From the NCBI GenBank assembly GCA_020744225.1, contig JAGMWG010000006.1:930001-994000 (forward strand): a stretch of 64,000 bases of DNA. Direction: 5' to 3'. The DNA comes from Paraphoma chrysanthemicola. Lineage: Eukaryota; Ascomycota; Dothideomycetes; Pleosporales; Phaeosphaeriaceae. The notes below the pieces were generated by a model that ran no database searches, was not told the origin of the DNA, and was given only the letters and a program-made list of their open reading frames with translations. This document shows, piece after piece, positions 43,837-54,965 of the stretch (within the stretch, counting starts at the first letter, position 1; the number at the start of each line of letters is the position of its first letter). A program made the position numbers and the translations under genes.

Positions 43837-44744
43837 TACTGCTCAATGCAGGCATCTGGCGTTGCGACAACGCAGTGTTTACGGGTGCACTATCTTCACA
43901 TGCACTGATGTCGTGTGACGTCGTAGCCTCGCTTGAGCACGGACACAGCCCGCTCGAGCCATTCACCACGCCAAGCATCCCACGTCTTTGCGCCTTCTGC
44001 AGGGGTAGAATGCTTAATTGGTGCACGAGAGTTCGTGCCTTGCACCGATCTTCGGCTATCGATCGTGCACGTGGGTATGTTGACTATGCTGAGATCGAGT
44101 AAATGGCAACATGCACGTGAAAAGTGTAAGAATTACTTTGCATTCCGGGAAAACTATCGTCAGACTAGTAGTCTTACATACGCAACGACCCTACTGGCTT
44201 GAACTCCATGGACAAAGGAAAGGTAAGTGGCGCGATGCCGAAACAGGAACCACAGTCTCAACGCCATTCTTGATCCACAGCCGTAGATTTGAACGCCGGA
44301 GGTAGTAGAACCGATCAAATCGCTCCATCAAAGTACATGGTATCATCCGAACCCTACTCGCTCCGAGGAAGACGAGTCTTGGGCTGCTGAAAACAGGCTG
44401 ATATAAGAAAGAAAGCGTAAGCCGAAGGCCGCAAAACGAACACTGAAGTTGAAAAGAGGTGCGATAGCACCGCAGACGACACTGTCCTAGTGTATTGGAA
44501 CATGTCTCCCAACTTTTAATGGGTCGGTCTCGAATGGATCGAGCCCGGGAACTTTTGATAGATATGCAAGTGCATCATCAAGTTCGTAGTAACAACATGG
44601 CCGCAGAGCATGCGGGAAAGCAAAAAGGTCGTGGGTATCGTAACGTCGTGGAACTCCCCAGAAGCATCGGAGTACTTCTTCATCTCATCCTCCTCAGTCG
44701 ATATCGCCAGTGAAGGTTTATCATTTGGGTGGATCAAACCGTCC
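43837..44744. other. Intergenic region, no gene seen
   Basis: About 900 bases. Short frames on both strands without domains; no RNA gene recognised. Confidence 0.45.
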
Positions 44745-47104
44745 TTATGAAAAGGTGCCCATTCGCGGGGGAGGCGCGCGAGGAGCACCCATCATCGAGT
44801 GTTGCAATCGAGAAGTTGCCTTGGTGACACCAGAGAGAGGCGAGCTCTGGTTGGCGGCCCCAGTGCGCATTGGGGTTCTTGTCATCCTGTTGGATTTTGA
44901 CCTCTTGCGGAGCGGAGTGATGAGAGCTTCAGCGGACTTGCCAGATCGTACCGGCCGAGAGACTGAAGCGCGAGCAGCAGGATCCTGTGGAAGTGAGGCT
45001 ACATCCCTGTATCTGTTCTGGTTGTTGCGGAAAGCAGTGACCACTCCTCGGTCGAAGTGCTCTAGCATAGCATCTGAAGTGGTTCTCTTACGCGTAGCAG
45101 GTGTAATGGTGGCAGGCGTCGGTGCCGCCGGAGTTGAGCCGTTGAGCGCCACCTGCGAAGTTGCCGGGGTTGCTGGTACATCGGTGTCTTCCTCATCCTG
45201 CTCAAGATCGGTATCGTCGCCCTCGGAACCGAAATCCATAAAGTCGGTGATGTTCAGATCATCCTCGTAATCCTCAGAATCGTCGTACTCATCATCGTCC
45301 ATGAGATTCATATTGCCATTTGACCCAATGCTGACGAAAGGATAAAATGCCTCTGGAGGACCGACGCTCTCATTGCCAAAGACGAAGTCGTTTCCAGGAG
45401 CGGACCCAAAGATGCCGCTTAGCATAATGTCCGTTCCGAGTGCATTGTTGAAAACTTCGTTGCTGACCTCGCTGTCCGAGGCATTGGCATTGAGATGTGC
45501 AATCGAGTTTCGGGGACTGTTATTAGCCGTGCTGCTTGTGCTGCTGTGGTAACCGTTGAGTGGAATCCACGGAATCATTGCTGGGCGTGGACGATAGAAT
45601 GTGACACCCTTGGTGAACCTGTTCGTCACAGCAATAGCCTTGGTGCTGTCGTCATGGACGAAGATGCCGCGAGGAGGTGGGATCTGACGACCTGTAGGTC
45701 TGGAGCTGCGTATGAAAGGGTTGGGGGTTGCAGCCCGAGAACCTGGCGCAGACGCAGGCTGACGAAGGACAGACCTGTTCTGCACCGGCGTGCGGGGTGG
45801 AGCGTCATCTCCAAAGTCTTCTTCATCAGTAGTGTCACCCATGTCAGCTGCAAAGTCGTGTTAGTATGAATTAAGGATTTGGTAGAATTCGTGACCATAC
45901 ATTCATAGCCACTCGATTCATCCGAATTATCGGCACCGTCAGAATGATCGACTTGACTGATGCGAGACTCGTCGTGACCGAAGTCCCAGAAAGATGCATC
46001 GGACTGAGGGGAAGCGAAGTCTCCATCGTCCTCGTCATTATCGACCTCGAGAAGCTGGCTTAAAATTGGAGGCAGCTTGTCCTGCTCAAGAAAGAGATCG
46101 GGGAAGACACTACTGTCAAGCTCAGAAGATTCGGAGCTTGAGCTGTCCGACACCTGGACTTCATCATCGAATCGGACGCGCTTCGTGGAGCTATCCGAAT
46201 ACTTCCTCTTTGCAGCAGGATCAGGAGATGCAGGCAGTGCCTCTGGCTCGAAGAATTGAGAAAAGCCAAAGTCTGGCAGATTTGAGATGTAAGACTCGTC
46301 AAGCGGAGCAGTGACATCGAAAATGTTGTCACTCACACAGCTCTCGAGACTGAGCCGGCGAGCATCACGAAACTCGTTGAGCAATGTGGTTGCCTGCTGT
46401 TCTTCTTGCAGGATATAGCTCTCCTCCTGCTGCTCCATGATATCATCGTCATCATCAGGTATAAGATTAAGTGCGCTATAGTCCTCGTCATCATCGCTCT
46501 CGATGGCATTCTCGTGGAGCTCATCGTCGGTCTCCTTGTAAGTCAGCAACGGCTTTGTGACTGCGTTGCTAAGCTTCCGTGCAATCTTGCGTCTTGGAAA
46601 CTCTTGATCAGTAGAGTCGTCTCCAAAGAGCACTGAAGTGCTGGAGAGATTGCTGAAGGTGCGTTTCTTGTTGTTTAGTAGTAGCTGATTCACCGGGTGC
46701 TTGCTAGGAATGAGCCCCGTCCCAATGGATGCAGTCTCATCATCGTCCTGCGATTCTTCATCGGCAGGCTCGACGCGAATGGCAGGGCGTTTACCCCTGC
46801 CTTTGCCCTTACCAAGACCACGGGACGGGGTCAGCACATCTGGCTCATCTTCATCGTCTGGTTCACCATCCTGGGCGGTGCTACTGTCTTCTTCATCGTC
46901 TTCGTTGGCAGTCTCTTCGGTGGCGGACTGGCCATCGCCTCGCCCTTCGGTCTGGTGGTTGCTACCTGGCGCACTGTCGCGCGTGGCTGAGTGCTGGTCG
47001 CTGAAGCGTGGGGCAGCGGTGCTATCATGCATGAGCTTGCGGTCCTGACGGTGGTGTCCGCCGAGGTCAGACATGGCGGATCGGGAGTATGTGTGGTGCG
47101 CCAT
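44745..47104 (-). CDS. Large acidic, probably nuclear protein, unknown function
   Basis: Two exons, intron 45848-45900 (GTATGG donor, TACTAAC branch, GCAG acceptor, phase 1), 768 residues. Mostly Asp/Glu/Ser-rich and disordered (ESDDDEDYSALNL, DDDDDIMEQQEES), with basic patches GLGKGKGRGKRP, RRKIARK and TKRVRFDDEV. More conserved-looking blocks are PPPRGIFVHDDSTKAIAVTN, DLNITDFMDFGSEGDDTDLE and FDRGVVTAFRNNQNRYRDVA followed by RKRSKSNRMTRTP. Similar hypothetical proteins are common in ascomycetes (from memory). Localisation and a role in transcription or chromatin are inference from composition. Confidence 0.82.
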
Positions 47105-49033
47105 GGGTGGCTGTAGTGTTTAATGGCGGCGTGGTAGGTAGGTGTTGGTGGTGGGTGGGTGAGGGGTCAAGGACTGGTGGATGTTGCAACTCGAGGGTGA
47201 AGGGTCGAGTGAGGGGTGAATGTGGGATTTCGAGGGAAGACGGCGTTCGATCGAGTGGGTGCGTGGTGTACTGAGGGGCCGTGCTCTTGACTATGGCAGA
47301 GCAGAAGGCGGGTCCGTCGGTGTTCGTGGGGTGAGCCAGGTGAACTGACAATGGTGGTGGTGGTGTGCAGTGCAGGCCGGACGAATATCAATTGATTGAG
47401 ACGGTTGCAAGCAGATTCTGCTACACGCAATCGTGGATTTGTATCGTCGTTGAGTTGAAGTCTCGCGAGCTGGCCGGCTGGGTGGCCTACAAGGAAAATG
47501 TAGACCACCCAGAGGGGATTTAGCACTCAGCGATTGCCTGCGGCATTGTCTCGACGAAGATGGGTATTAATGGGGTTAGAGGGTGATCCTGTGTTGATTC
47601 TGGTGTGACTTGGTGTCCGTGTGGTTTGCGGAGTGCGAAAGGCGGGCACAGGCAGAGGTTATGGAAATTTAGGAAGGCGCTTGGCAAGCTAATCGACTAG
47701 CGCCGTTTGGCGGTGAACACGACCAGGGCCTCTCTCTGACTCCCGCGGGTTCGTCAATGGCTGCGAGGAGTCATCCTGGACGGCGCCTTCCAGCGGCGTC
47801 GCAGTGCTTCAATGAGCGCAAGCAGGCAGCGACGCCTTCACAGTTATCCTGCCCGTGAGCAACTCGTCGAGTCTCTCCCTCGCAGTCGCGTGCCCCTCGC
47901 CGGCGAGAATGTGATGCCCCACTAAACTAAATCTTCGGAGCGCAGCAAAAGTCGCAGCATCGCAGCAACCGGCCAAAAAAAAGTTGTCGAACGAGCAACG
48001 CCCGCTTCCTATTGGCTGTGGGCAAAACACAAGCCCGCCTGCATCGTCCAGCGAACTGGAACTGCCCGCATAGATTGCTGCACCCGTCCACATCAGCTCA
48101 CTGCCGTCATTTTAATATCCTCGCGCACGGAACTCGCTGCTGCTAACTGCTAAAGTTCTGCGTTTGTACAAAGTTTACCCGTCTTCACGCCAGATCTGCC
48201 CCTCGCGAGGGCCCCAGTGTGCCTTGACGTCGCCAGCCTGCCCCTCCAGGTCCTACTAGCCGTCTATCGATACGCTTTGGGCTGCTGGTGCAGGGTGCCA
48301 AAAGTCGGTGAAGCGGTGCAAACGTAGCCGCGCTGCAAAGGGTACAGCGACAGCGGGCCGCTGCTGGTGATAATGCAGCGTTCTGGGCCCTGAAACTGAG
48401 CGCCTTGTGTATCAGGTATTTAAAGACGTGTGAAGGCACTGATGCACATTGCAAGTGTTTCACGGTACGCTGTCGTGATAATCATCTCGATGCCCCCCAA
48501 AGTTCTGCCCATGCCCTCCAGAGCCGCTCCACGAGGCTGTACTCTGACCTGGTCCCCGCCCGCATGATGCAAGCCGTTGGTGGGCCCCGGTTGAAGTGGC
48601 CCACTGTGCGTTGGTTGGACGCACTCCCGAGTCTGTTGCAGCTCCAGCAAGATCTTCGACGTGGCCATGTACCTTCTCCGTCTGATTGGACAATGCTGTG
48701 TTACAGGCACCTTATCCTATTCGCTTGCATCGGCCTCCAACGTCAATTCGGCTCACAAGTCGCACAATGGGAAGTCGAAATAACAGCATCCAGTGGCGGT
48801 CTAGGGATGACAGCTGTCTAGTCAAACAACTAAGCCATGGGGAATGGTACATCGAGGTTTTCACTAGATCGCTTGAAACTTGTGGGTTGAGACCACAAGT
48901 ACACTAACAGAAAACACTGGACGCTTGCGTGCCCCTCATCCCAGAATGTCATCAGTAAGATGCAAGTCATCGTTGGTTGAGATCTCCGACGTTGGCACTG
49001 TTACGCAACAAATACATTCAAAAGTATGGTACA
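47105..49033. other. Intergenic region, no convincing gene
   Basis: 1.9 kb. Minus- and plus-strand frames up to 138 codons (e.g. 48405-48821) lack domains and appear as overlapping shadows. GGTGG/CACCC runs near 47100-47370 mark the promoter of the acidic-protein gene. An unrecognised small gene cannot be excluded. Confidence 0.35.
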
Positions 49034-52000
49034 CTATGCAAGCTGCCGAGACGCGGCATGCCTCATACCCGGATCTGCGCTGTCGAGGCTCTCAGGACGC
49101 GTAGGCGCTGCGGGCATTCCAAGCTCGGCTAGCTCTGCGAGGCTGCTGCCCATGTCGCGTGCAATGTCTTCGTAGTCATTCCCCAGATGATGAAGTAGGC
49201 GGGCGGCCCACCTGAGCGTATCGCGCACTTCTTCACGCTCACTGGCGGAAAAGTTATCATCTTGCCACCTGCGCTGACCCACCTCTTCCTGGACTTTTCG
49301 CAGAATCGCCCAGATGGTCTGTCGATTGGGTTGCACTCGTCCGCGCAACGCGAGCGTGGCGCCCGAGTCTTGGACAAGCTCAATATCCTCGGGCCGCTCA
49401 TTAAACTCTTCGCTCCGACCAACTTGGTAACGTGGCATCGTCAATAATCCACCAGGAGCTCGATAAGGACCAAAAGCCTTAGGTGCAGTATGACACCAAG
49501 TCTGCACCAGTTCTTTACCTCTTGAGCTCCCATACCCATCCAGTAAGCCACGAAGGACTTGATTAAAATCAGCTGTGGCGATTGTGACGTCTTGTCTTAA
49601 TGAGATGGCGAGAAATTGAGAACAATATCCCTTCCAAGTACCATCGACAGTTGAAAGTATCGCCAATGTGCTGTACAACTCTCGCCGAACGTTTGTGAAA
49701 ATCAGCTTTTCCCAGCCAAACAGCAGCTCGGTGAAAGCATCTTGAGCCTTGAGTATGTCCTCCTCTACTCCGCTCGAGGCCCGCAGAAGCTCTGCGGCGA
49801 AAGTGGAAAGTATGACTGGCCGTGGTCTGAAAGTCGAAGTTTTGGTCACGTACTGTTGCATGCTCCGCACCGACTCCCAACGTCGAAGCTTGATCTGACT
49901 ACAGAGTATTGCAATCAAAATTTCGGCAGGCATGCGTTGCTCTTGATGTTTGGCATTCCACGTGCCAGCTTTCTCAACAATCTTTAGCACCAGATCGTTC
50001 TCACCAGCGAGTGTCCCGAAGCGTACTATTGACGAAGCAACATTACGATGACCATATAAATCGCGGCCAATCAATGGCCCGTCAACGTCTTGTGCAAAGA
50101 GGAACCATCGTCCTAGGTCGTACACTTTGGATTCAGTAGCCAGATCCAAAAGCTTAGCACGTAACGCCACCGGCATGCTGATGTCGAAGGCAGGAAAGTC
50201 AACTGGCGGAAGGCGACTCGTGAAGGGTTCGCTCGCCTGTGGCGTTTTGCTTTTCAATGTCTCGAAAAATTGCTGAACAGATTTCTGCTTGTTGTCATCC
50301 GTGTGTTGCTGTAGGACGTTCAATGTAGCCATTGCACCCTTAATGTCCCCGTTCGCAATAAAAGCCCGTATCGTGCGATGGAGCAGGTTCAAAGGAACAG
50401 TGGTGGGTTCGAAGAAGTATGGCACTTCGGCGTTCATTGTGGCAGATGTATTTGCAGTTCCAACTTCCATGCCAAAGAGCGGTGCGAGCTCGAATAGGTG
50501 CAGCAGGACTTCAGGGCGCTTCTCGGGAACAAAAGCGCCCGACTCCAGAAGTCGTGCCATAATTGAACCCCAAGCAGTTGATCCCAGACTGAGGTTGTTT
50601 GAGTCTAGGAAGCCTTTGAGTGTTTTCAATTGCCGAACGACGACGTCCGGATTGAGCCCACGAAGCCCTACACCAACCCGGACCTCATTGACAGCTGCAT
50701 CGACAAAAGCAGCAACAACCTCGCTGCTGATTGTCTTCCGTGTTCGCGCTCGATCCTCATCAGTTGCCGCAGCATCGCCGTTCATTGGGAATAGCTTCCG
50801 TATCCTCGAGGGTGGAGGTGAATTTTGCTGTTCGGCGAGCAGAATTTCTCGCCAACTGATTAGGCCCCAGGTGTGCTTTTCGTCCTTGTTGGCTAACCTC
50901 TCTAAGATCGCCAGACCGTCCGCCGTCCATCCGCCGTGCAGGCATGACCATAGGACAAGCTCAAGCCATAACTCAGGTACCACTTCAGTAACTCTGAGTC
51001 TATACTTCGATCCGGGGATTTCCTGTCCGAGGAAGTATGAACGCTTTCCGCCGTTTTCAGTGGCTTTCATAGACTCCTCATGTGCTTTCCAGGACGCGTC
51101 AGACAGCGCAGTCAATATCTTTGTGGACAAGTTGTGCAGCGTGGGCGGCTGCTGTAGCGCGTGCCTGTCATCGTGTGACCTGTAGGTGTAGACCGAGTCC
51201 GGCATGAATCCCATGTGATGCAGAAAGGCAATGACCTCCAAAACACGTGGCATGATCCTGTCTGCTTGTGTGTTGCCTTCGGAACCAGACAAAATCATGT
51301 TGCCTAAACTCCTCCATAGCTGCCCCAGGGCGCGCTTGAAGGCCGCATGATGCAAGTTGATCGTTTCGGGAGCGGACGCAAACTCGTCAAGGCGCAGAGT
51401 CAGCTTGCGTGACGGCCGAGTGTGGCGGAGGTGAATTGGAGCCTCGGTCAAGTCTTTCAGTGAACGATGCTGTTGCTCTGGCCAGAGCGCGTTCACAGAA
51501 GGGTCCATCTGGTAGGCTCGTTCTGTCGAGCGTCGGCCCTGCTCGCCCAGTTTTTTCACTATCCATATCAATGCTGGCCATCGCCCCTCCGCGACTCCGA
51601 TATGGCTCAGCAGGTCTAACGAAGCATCCTGCGCGGCGTTGATATATAATGCCAGGTCCAGTGATGTCACCGTTGGGTTTGCGTCGCTTGTCTTCGAAGG
51701 CACGCGTCGAAAGGCAGCTGGGACGAAAGGCTCAAGGTTCGCGAGCCATGCCTCAACGTCTCCACGGCTGCCGGTATGGGGCAAAGGTATGCAGGACCTG
51801 GGTGGTCGGTTTTCGGGCTTTGATGGGAAGTTGTAGGTGGCTCCATCGTCGCTGTACTGTGTCGCAGGTTGTGCAGGAGGTTGCTGATCTCTCAGATTAC
51901 GCCTTGCAGACGAAAGCGGGCGTCTCGTGGGCTGGGCGAGTGCAGGGACGAGAAATGAGGCGACAGAATAGGAAGCAGCAATCCCCCGATTAGGCGTTCG

Positions 52001-52048
52001 GAATGCCTGTGTCAAGGCGCTGCGAATGCATACATGCGCAGTGCTCAT
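49034..52048 (-). CDS. Large mitochondrial-looking helical protein, 1004 residues
   Basis: One uninterrupted exon. The N-terminus MSTAHVCIRSALTQAFRTPNRG, rich in Arg/Ala/Ser without acidic residues for 55 positions and continuing PTRRPLSSARRN, fits a mitochondrial presequence. The rest is helical and repeat-like, with pairs of amphipathic helices (e.g. LEVIAFLHHMGFMPDSVYTY, FIANGDIKGAMATLNVLQQH, TAELLRASSGVEEDI-type segments) reminiscent of PPR/TPR solenoids, though no repeat consensus is clear. Could be a fungal mitochondrial RNA-processing or translation factor (inference). Confidence 0.8.
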   Translation of the reverse strand: MSTAHVCIRSALTQAFRTPNRGIAASYSVASFLVPALAQPTRRPLSSARRNLRDQQPPAQPATQYSDDGATYNFPSKPENRPPRSCIPLPHTGSRGDVEAWLANLEPFVPAAFRRVPSKTSDANPTVTSLDLALYINAAQDASLDLLSHIGVAEGRWPALIWIVKKLGEQGRRSTERAYQMDPSVNALWPEQQHRSLKDLTEAPIHLRHTRPSRKLTLRLDEFASAPETINLHHAAFKRALGQLWRSLGNMILSGSEGNTQADRIMPRVLEVIAFLHHMGFMPDSVYTYRSHDDRHALQQPPTLHNLSTKILTALSDASWKAHEESMKATENGGKRSYFLGQEIPGSKYRLRVTEVVPELWLELVLWSCLHGGWTADGLAILERLANKDEKHTWGLISWREILLAEQQNSPPPSRIRKLFPMNGDAAATDEDRARTRKTISSEVVAAFVDAAVNEVRVGVGLRGLNPDVVVRQLKTLKGFLDSNNLSLGSTAWGSIMARLLESGAFVPEKRPEVLLHLFELAPLFGMEVGTANTSATMNAEVPYFFEPTTVPLNLLHRTIRAFIANGDIKGAMATLNVLQQHTDDNKQKSVQQFFETLKSKTPQASEPFTSRLPPVDFPAFDISMPVALRAKLLDLATESKVYDLGRWFLFAQDVDGPLIGRDLYGHRNVASSIVRFGTLAGENDLVLKIVEKAGTWNAKHQEQRMPAEILIAILCSQIKLRRWESVRSMQQYVTKTSTFRPRPVILSTFAAELLRASSGVEEDILKAQDAFTELLFGWEKLIFTNVRRELYSTLAILSTVDGTWKGYCSQFLAISLRQDVTIATADFNQVLRGLLDGYGSSRGKELVQTWCHTAPKAFGPYRAPGGLLTMPRYQVGRSEEFNERPEDIELVQDSGATLALRGRVQPNRQTIWAILRKVQEEVGQRRWQDDNFSASEREEVRDTLRWAARLLHHLGNDYEDIARDMGSSLAELAELGMPAAPTRPESLDSADPGMRHAASRQLA

Positions 52049-52377
52049 TGAAGGGTGGCGACGTTGGAAGAGGAGTGAATGTCTCGCTCATGGTGTCTTT
52101 TGGAACTTTTTGGCTAAGACCCTTGTCATGTCGTCAAGATTGATGTGACGCGCTAGCAGCCGAGGCAGGGTCTGAGCTCCGGCTGCCTTGACGTTAGCTC
52201 ACCTGTGCCCTCTCACGTCAAACACGCAAACAGCCCGCAACAACAACGCGTCAAGGCACTGCACAGGCAGCACCGTGCCCTCCTAGGAATTGGAGTACTT
52301 AAGCAGCACACTACTACGCGCTGAAGAAGTCAACCACACCTCCTTCTATTCAGCCGACAAAAACAAAAGTCGCAAAC
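52049..52377. other. Shared promoter region between divergent genes
   Basis: 329 bases between the mitochondrial-looking gene (-) and the zf-PARP gene (+). Nothing else is seen. Confidence 0.5.
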
Positions 52378-53447
52378 ATGGTTGTGTCCCGTGTTGGTAA
52401 GTGCTCAGCATAGAAGCTCTCTCCCGTATTCTTACCAACAATTTCACACGGACTGATAGCATTCCAGAGGCGTCGCCAAACAACCGTGCAGGATGTACAA
52501 ATGCAGAATGCAAGAAGGCCGGCATCAAGATTATCAAGGGCGAGTTCCGTTATGCCATCCAGGTGACAATCAATGAGCACCAGAGCTGGCAGTACCGGCA
52601 CTGGGGTTGCGTCACTCCAAAGCAGATCGGAAACCTGATAGAGTCTTCCGAGGGCGACACGGAAATGGTCGACGGTTATGATGAGTTGCCAGCTGAGTTC
52701 CAAGAGAAGGTCGACTTCGCGCTGGAGCATGGCCATGTCCCGGATGAAGACTGGAAGGGCGTAAGTTTTCCTCCCGTGTAGAAGGAGATGTACATTCCTT
52801 GTCGACTCGACATGGATTGCACAGACGTTGCGATTATTTTACTAACAATCACAGGACGCCGAGAAGAATCGCCCTGGTCAGACTGGATTTCGCAACAGGG
52901 CAACAAAGAAAGCCAAGAAAGATGATGCTGATAGTGACGAGGAAGAGAAGCCCAAGAAGAAGCGTGCGCGTAAGGCCAAGGACGCAGACGATGAGGAAGA
53001 GGAGGCTCCAGCTCCAAACAAGAAGCGGGCCAAAGCAGTCAAGAAAGAAGCCGACGAGAGCGAAGAAGAGGCTCCTTCGCCGAAGAAGTCACGCGGCAAG
53101 AAGGTTGTAGCAAAAGAGGAGCCCGTCGAGGATGAAGAAGAAGCTCCTGCTCCAAAGAAAGGTAGAGCCAAGAAGGTGGCCAAGAAAGAGGTGGAAGATG
53201 AAGAAGTCGAAGCGCCCGCGCCCGCGCCCAAGAAGGCTCGGGGCAAGAAGGCCGCACCGAAGGTGGAGAGCGCGGAAGATGTCGATGCTGAAGAAGAGGA
53301 GCCTCCGAAACCGAAGCGGGGCAAGAAGGCTGCTGCTGCTACAGGCGAGCCCAAGGTCCCGCAGAAGAGGTATGAACGCAAACTATAGACATTTTCTCAA
53401 TGCTGACACTATTCAGGGGCAGGAAGAAGGCTGCTGCCAGCGAATGA
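52378..53447 (+). CDS. Single PARP-type zinc-finger protein with charged repeat tail
   Basis: Four exons with introns 52397-52467, 52761-52854 and 53370-53416, 285 residues. Splicing gives MVVSRVEASPNNRAGCTNAECKKAG...W.YRHWGCVTPKQI, the CxxxxC...HxxC ligand pattern of zf-PARP, which recognises DNA breaks or ends. After the finger (to about residue 110) the protein is built of alternating acidic (EEE[AE]) and basic units of the form EEEAPAPKKxRxKK, repeated about six times, ending GRKKAAASE. There is no PARP catalytic domain. Likely a nuclear DNA-damage or chromatin protein of the stand-alone zf-PARP type found in fungi. Confidence 0.92.
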
Positions 53448-54965
53448 AGCTGTTCCTTGTACCAGCTCCACCCAGCTTTCACACTACCATGCAGATGAGG
53501 CTGCACTCTGTACAACAGCTTTTACGACAGCATCGATATGCCTTTACTTCCTTACGTGTAGCTTGTATCAACGTTGCATCTCATTGCAATCTGTTCATGT
53601 AACATAGATACCCCAGCTGTTCCGGTTTGATGGAGAATGCCGAAATCTCGTGAGCAGTTAAATGCCAATGCAATCATCGTATGTCTTTGTGCCGCGTAAC
53701 TTCATATCGTGCCCTTCTCTTGTTCTCTGGCAATGGTTTGGGAAGGTTTTTGAGCGGGCCTCGTGAGTTCGCGCGCTGCGTCGCTGCATCGCTGCACATT
53801 TTCTAACGTCCGTCACTTATGAGCCGCTGGACTATGCTGAGAATGGTCGCTATTATCAAGCCCACTATAAATCCACTCTACTCATCTGACCTTGTTCGTA
53901 TCTCTCTGCATTGACTCGAGAGCTTCTAAAGCCTCCGTCTCGCAACTATTGCACTTGTATCTTTACGAGCTAGTATTATTTATCTACTTGGTATAAAAGA
54001 GTAGATATCTTACGTAACGAGATAACTATAGTTAGTAATAAAAGCTAGACCAATAATAAGCTTTGAGTTAAGTAGCCTAAGTACTTTTATACTTATATAA
54101 AGACTTATATTATAAGTATACCTCATATACTTAATCATAATAAGCGCGCGCTCACCTCTCTACCCACAACTTTCGCACTTACAACTCCCCTCTATTCTTT
54201 AGTCTTTCAACGCGCATACGGAACAGGTGTTGCACAATGCCAGAGATATCTGCAGAGAACGGTAAGCTTGCCACCTCACATCAATTCGACATGATGCTCA
54301 CCATTATGCACTAGGTGCTGTGGTCCACCATAAAATGTCTAGGTGTCTCGTTACGCGAATCCTAACTCTACGGTCATCAAGGCAGGGAAGCGATTTAACC
54401 TTGATGTTGGCAGTCCAAATCGCCATTGGCGACTTACATGTCTTAGAAGTTGGTACATTGAGCTTGTTAGCTGGAAAATGAACCGCGCGTAAGCTCGCTC
54501 TCGACGAAAAACCATCAAAGAGCGAGCAAAAATGAAATTAAATGACATATAGGAACACAGCCATAAGCTCTTCGTTTATCGAACTAAGCTGGGGGCGCCA
54601 ATTCTCACGGATTGAAAACGTGTAATTCCCAGCCTCGTCACCGCATCAACATTGTCCAGCACTTCGTACCGCATGCTGGAGGGAACTTCATCAGGAACTG
54701 ATTGGTGCCGTGTACTGGCAGACCTGCAAGCGCGTGGTGGGCGACCTGTTGAAACTCATTGACGATTTTGAATCGTGAATGCTGCAGGGAGGCAGATTAG
54801 ACTCGGTACGCACGAGTGCGCAAATGACTATCAACGCCTTAAAATGGCTGGATGCAAGCCAAGTAAGTAGGTGTTATTATCTGGATTCTTCGTGGCACTC
54901 GAGATCGCGAATTGACACAATGATAAGGAATAGAATGTAATGAACGGTGTATGAATACATCTTCT
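53448..54965. other. Intergenic region with TA-rich tract and possible gene relic
   Basis: 1.5 kb. It includes the TA-rich tract listed separately. A small split frame starts at ATG 54239 (MPEISAENG), donor GTAAGC, acceptor ctag at 54314, and continues 54 codons to a TGA at 54480. It has no recognisable domain and could be a relic. Confidence 0.4.
53950..54145. repeat. TA-rich, RIP-like tract (left edge of island)
   Basis: About 195 bases dominated by TA steps, with very few CA/TG dinucleotides, against a roughly 50% GC background. This composition is expected of repeat-induced point mutation on an old repeat copy. The parent element is unrecognisable. Confidence 0.65.

Noticed and set aside
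54239..54482. Split 63-residue frame (MPEISAENG... joined across 54268-54314)
   Set aside because: Splice motifs are plausible, but the product is short, has no recognised domain and lies next to a RIP-like tract; not called as a gene.
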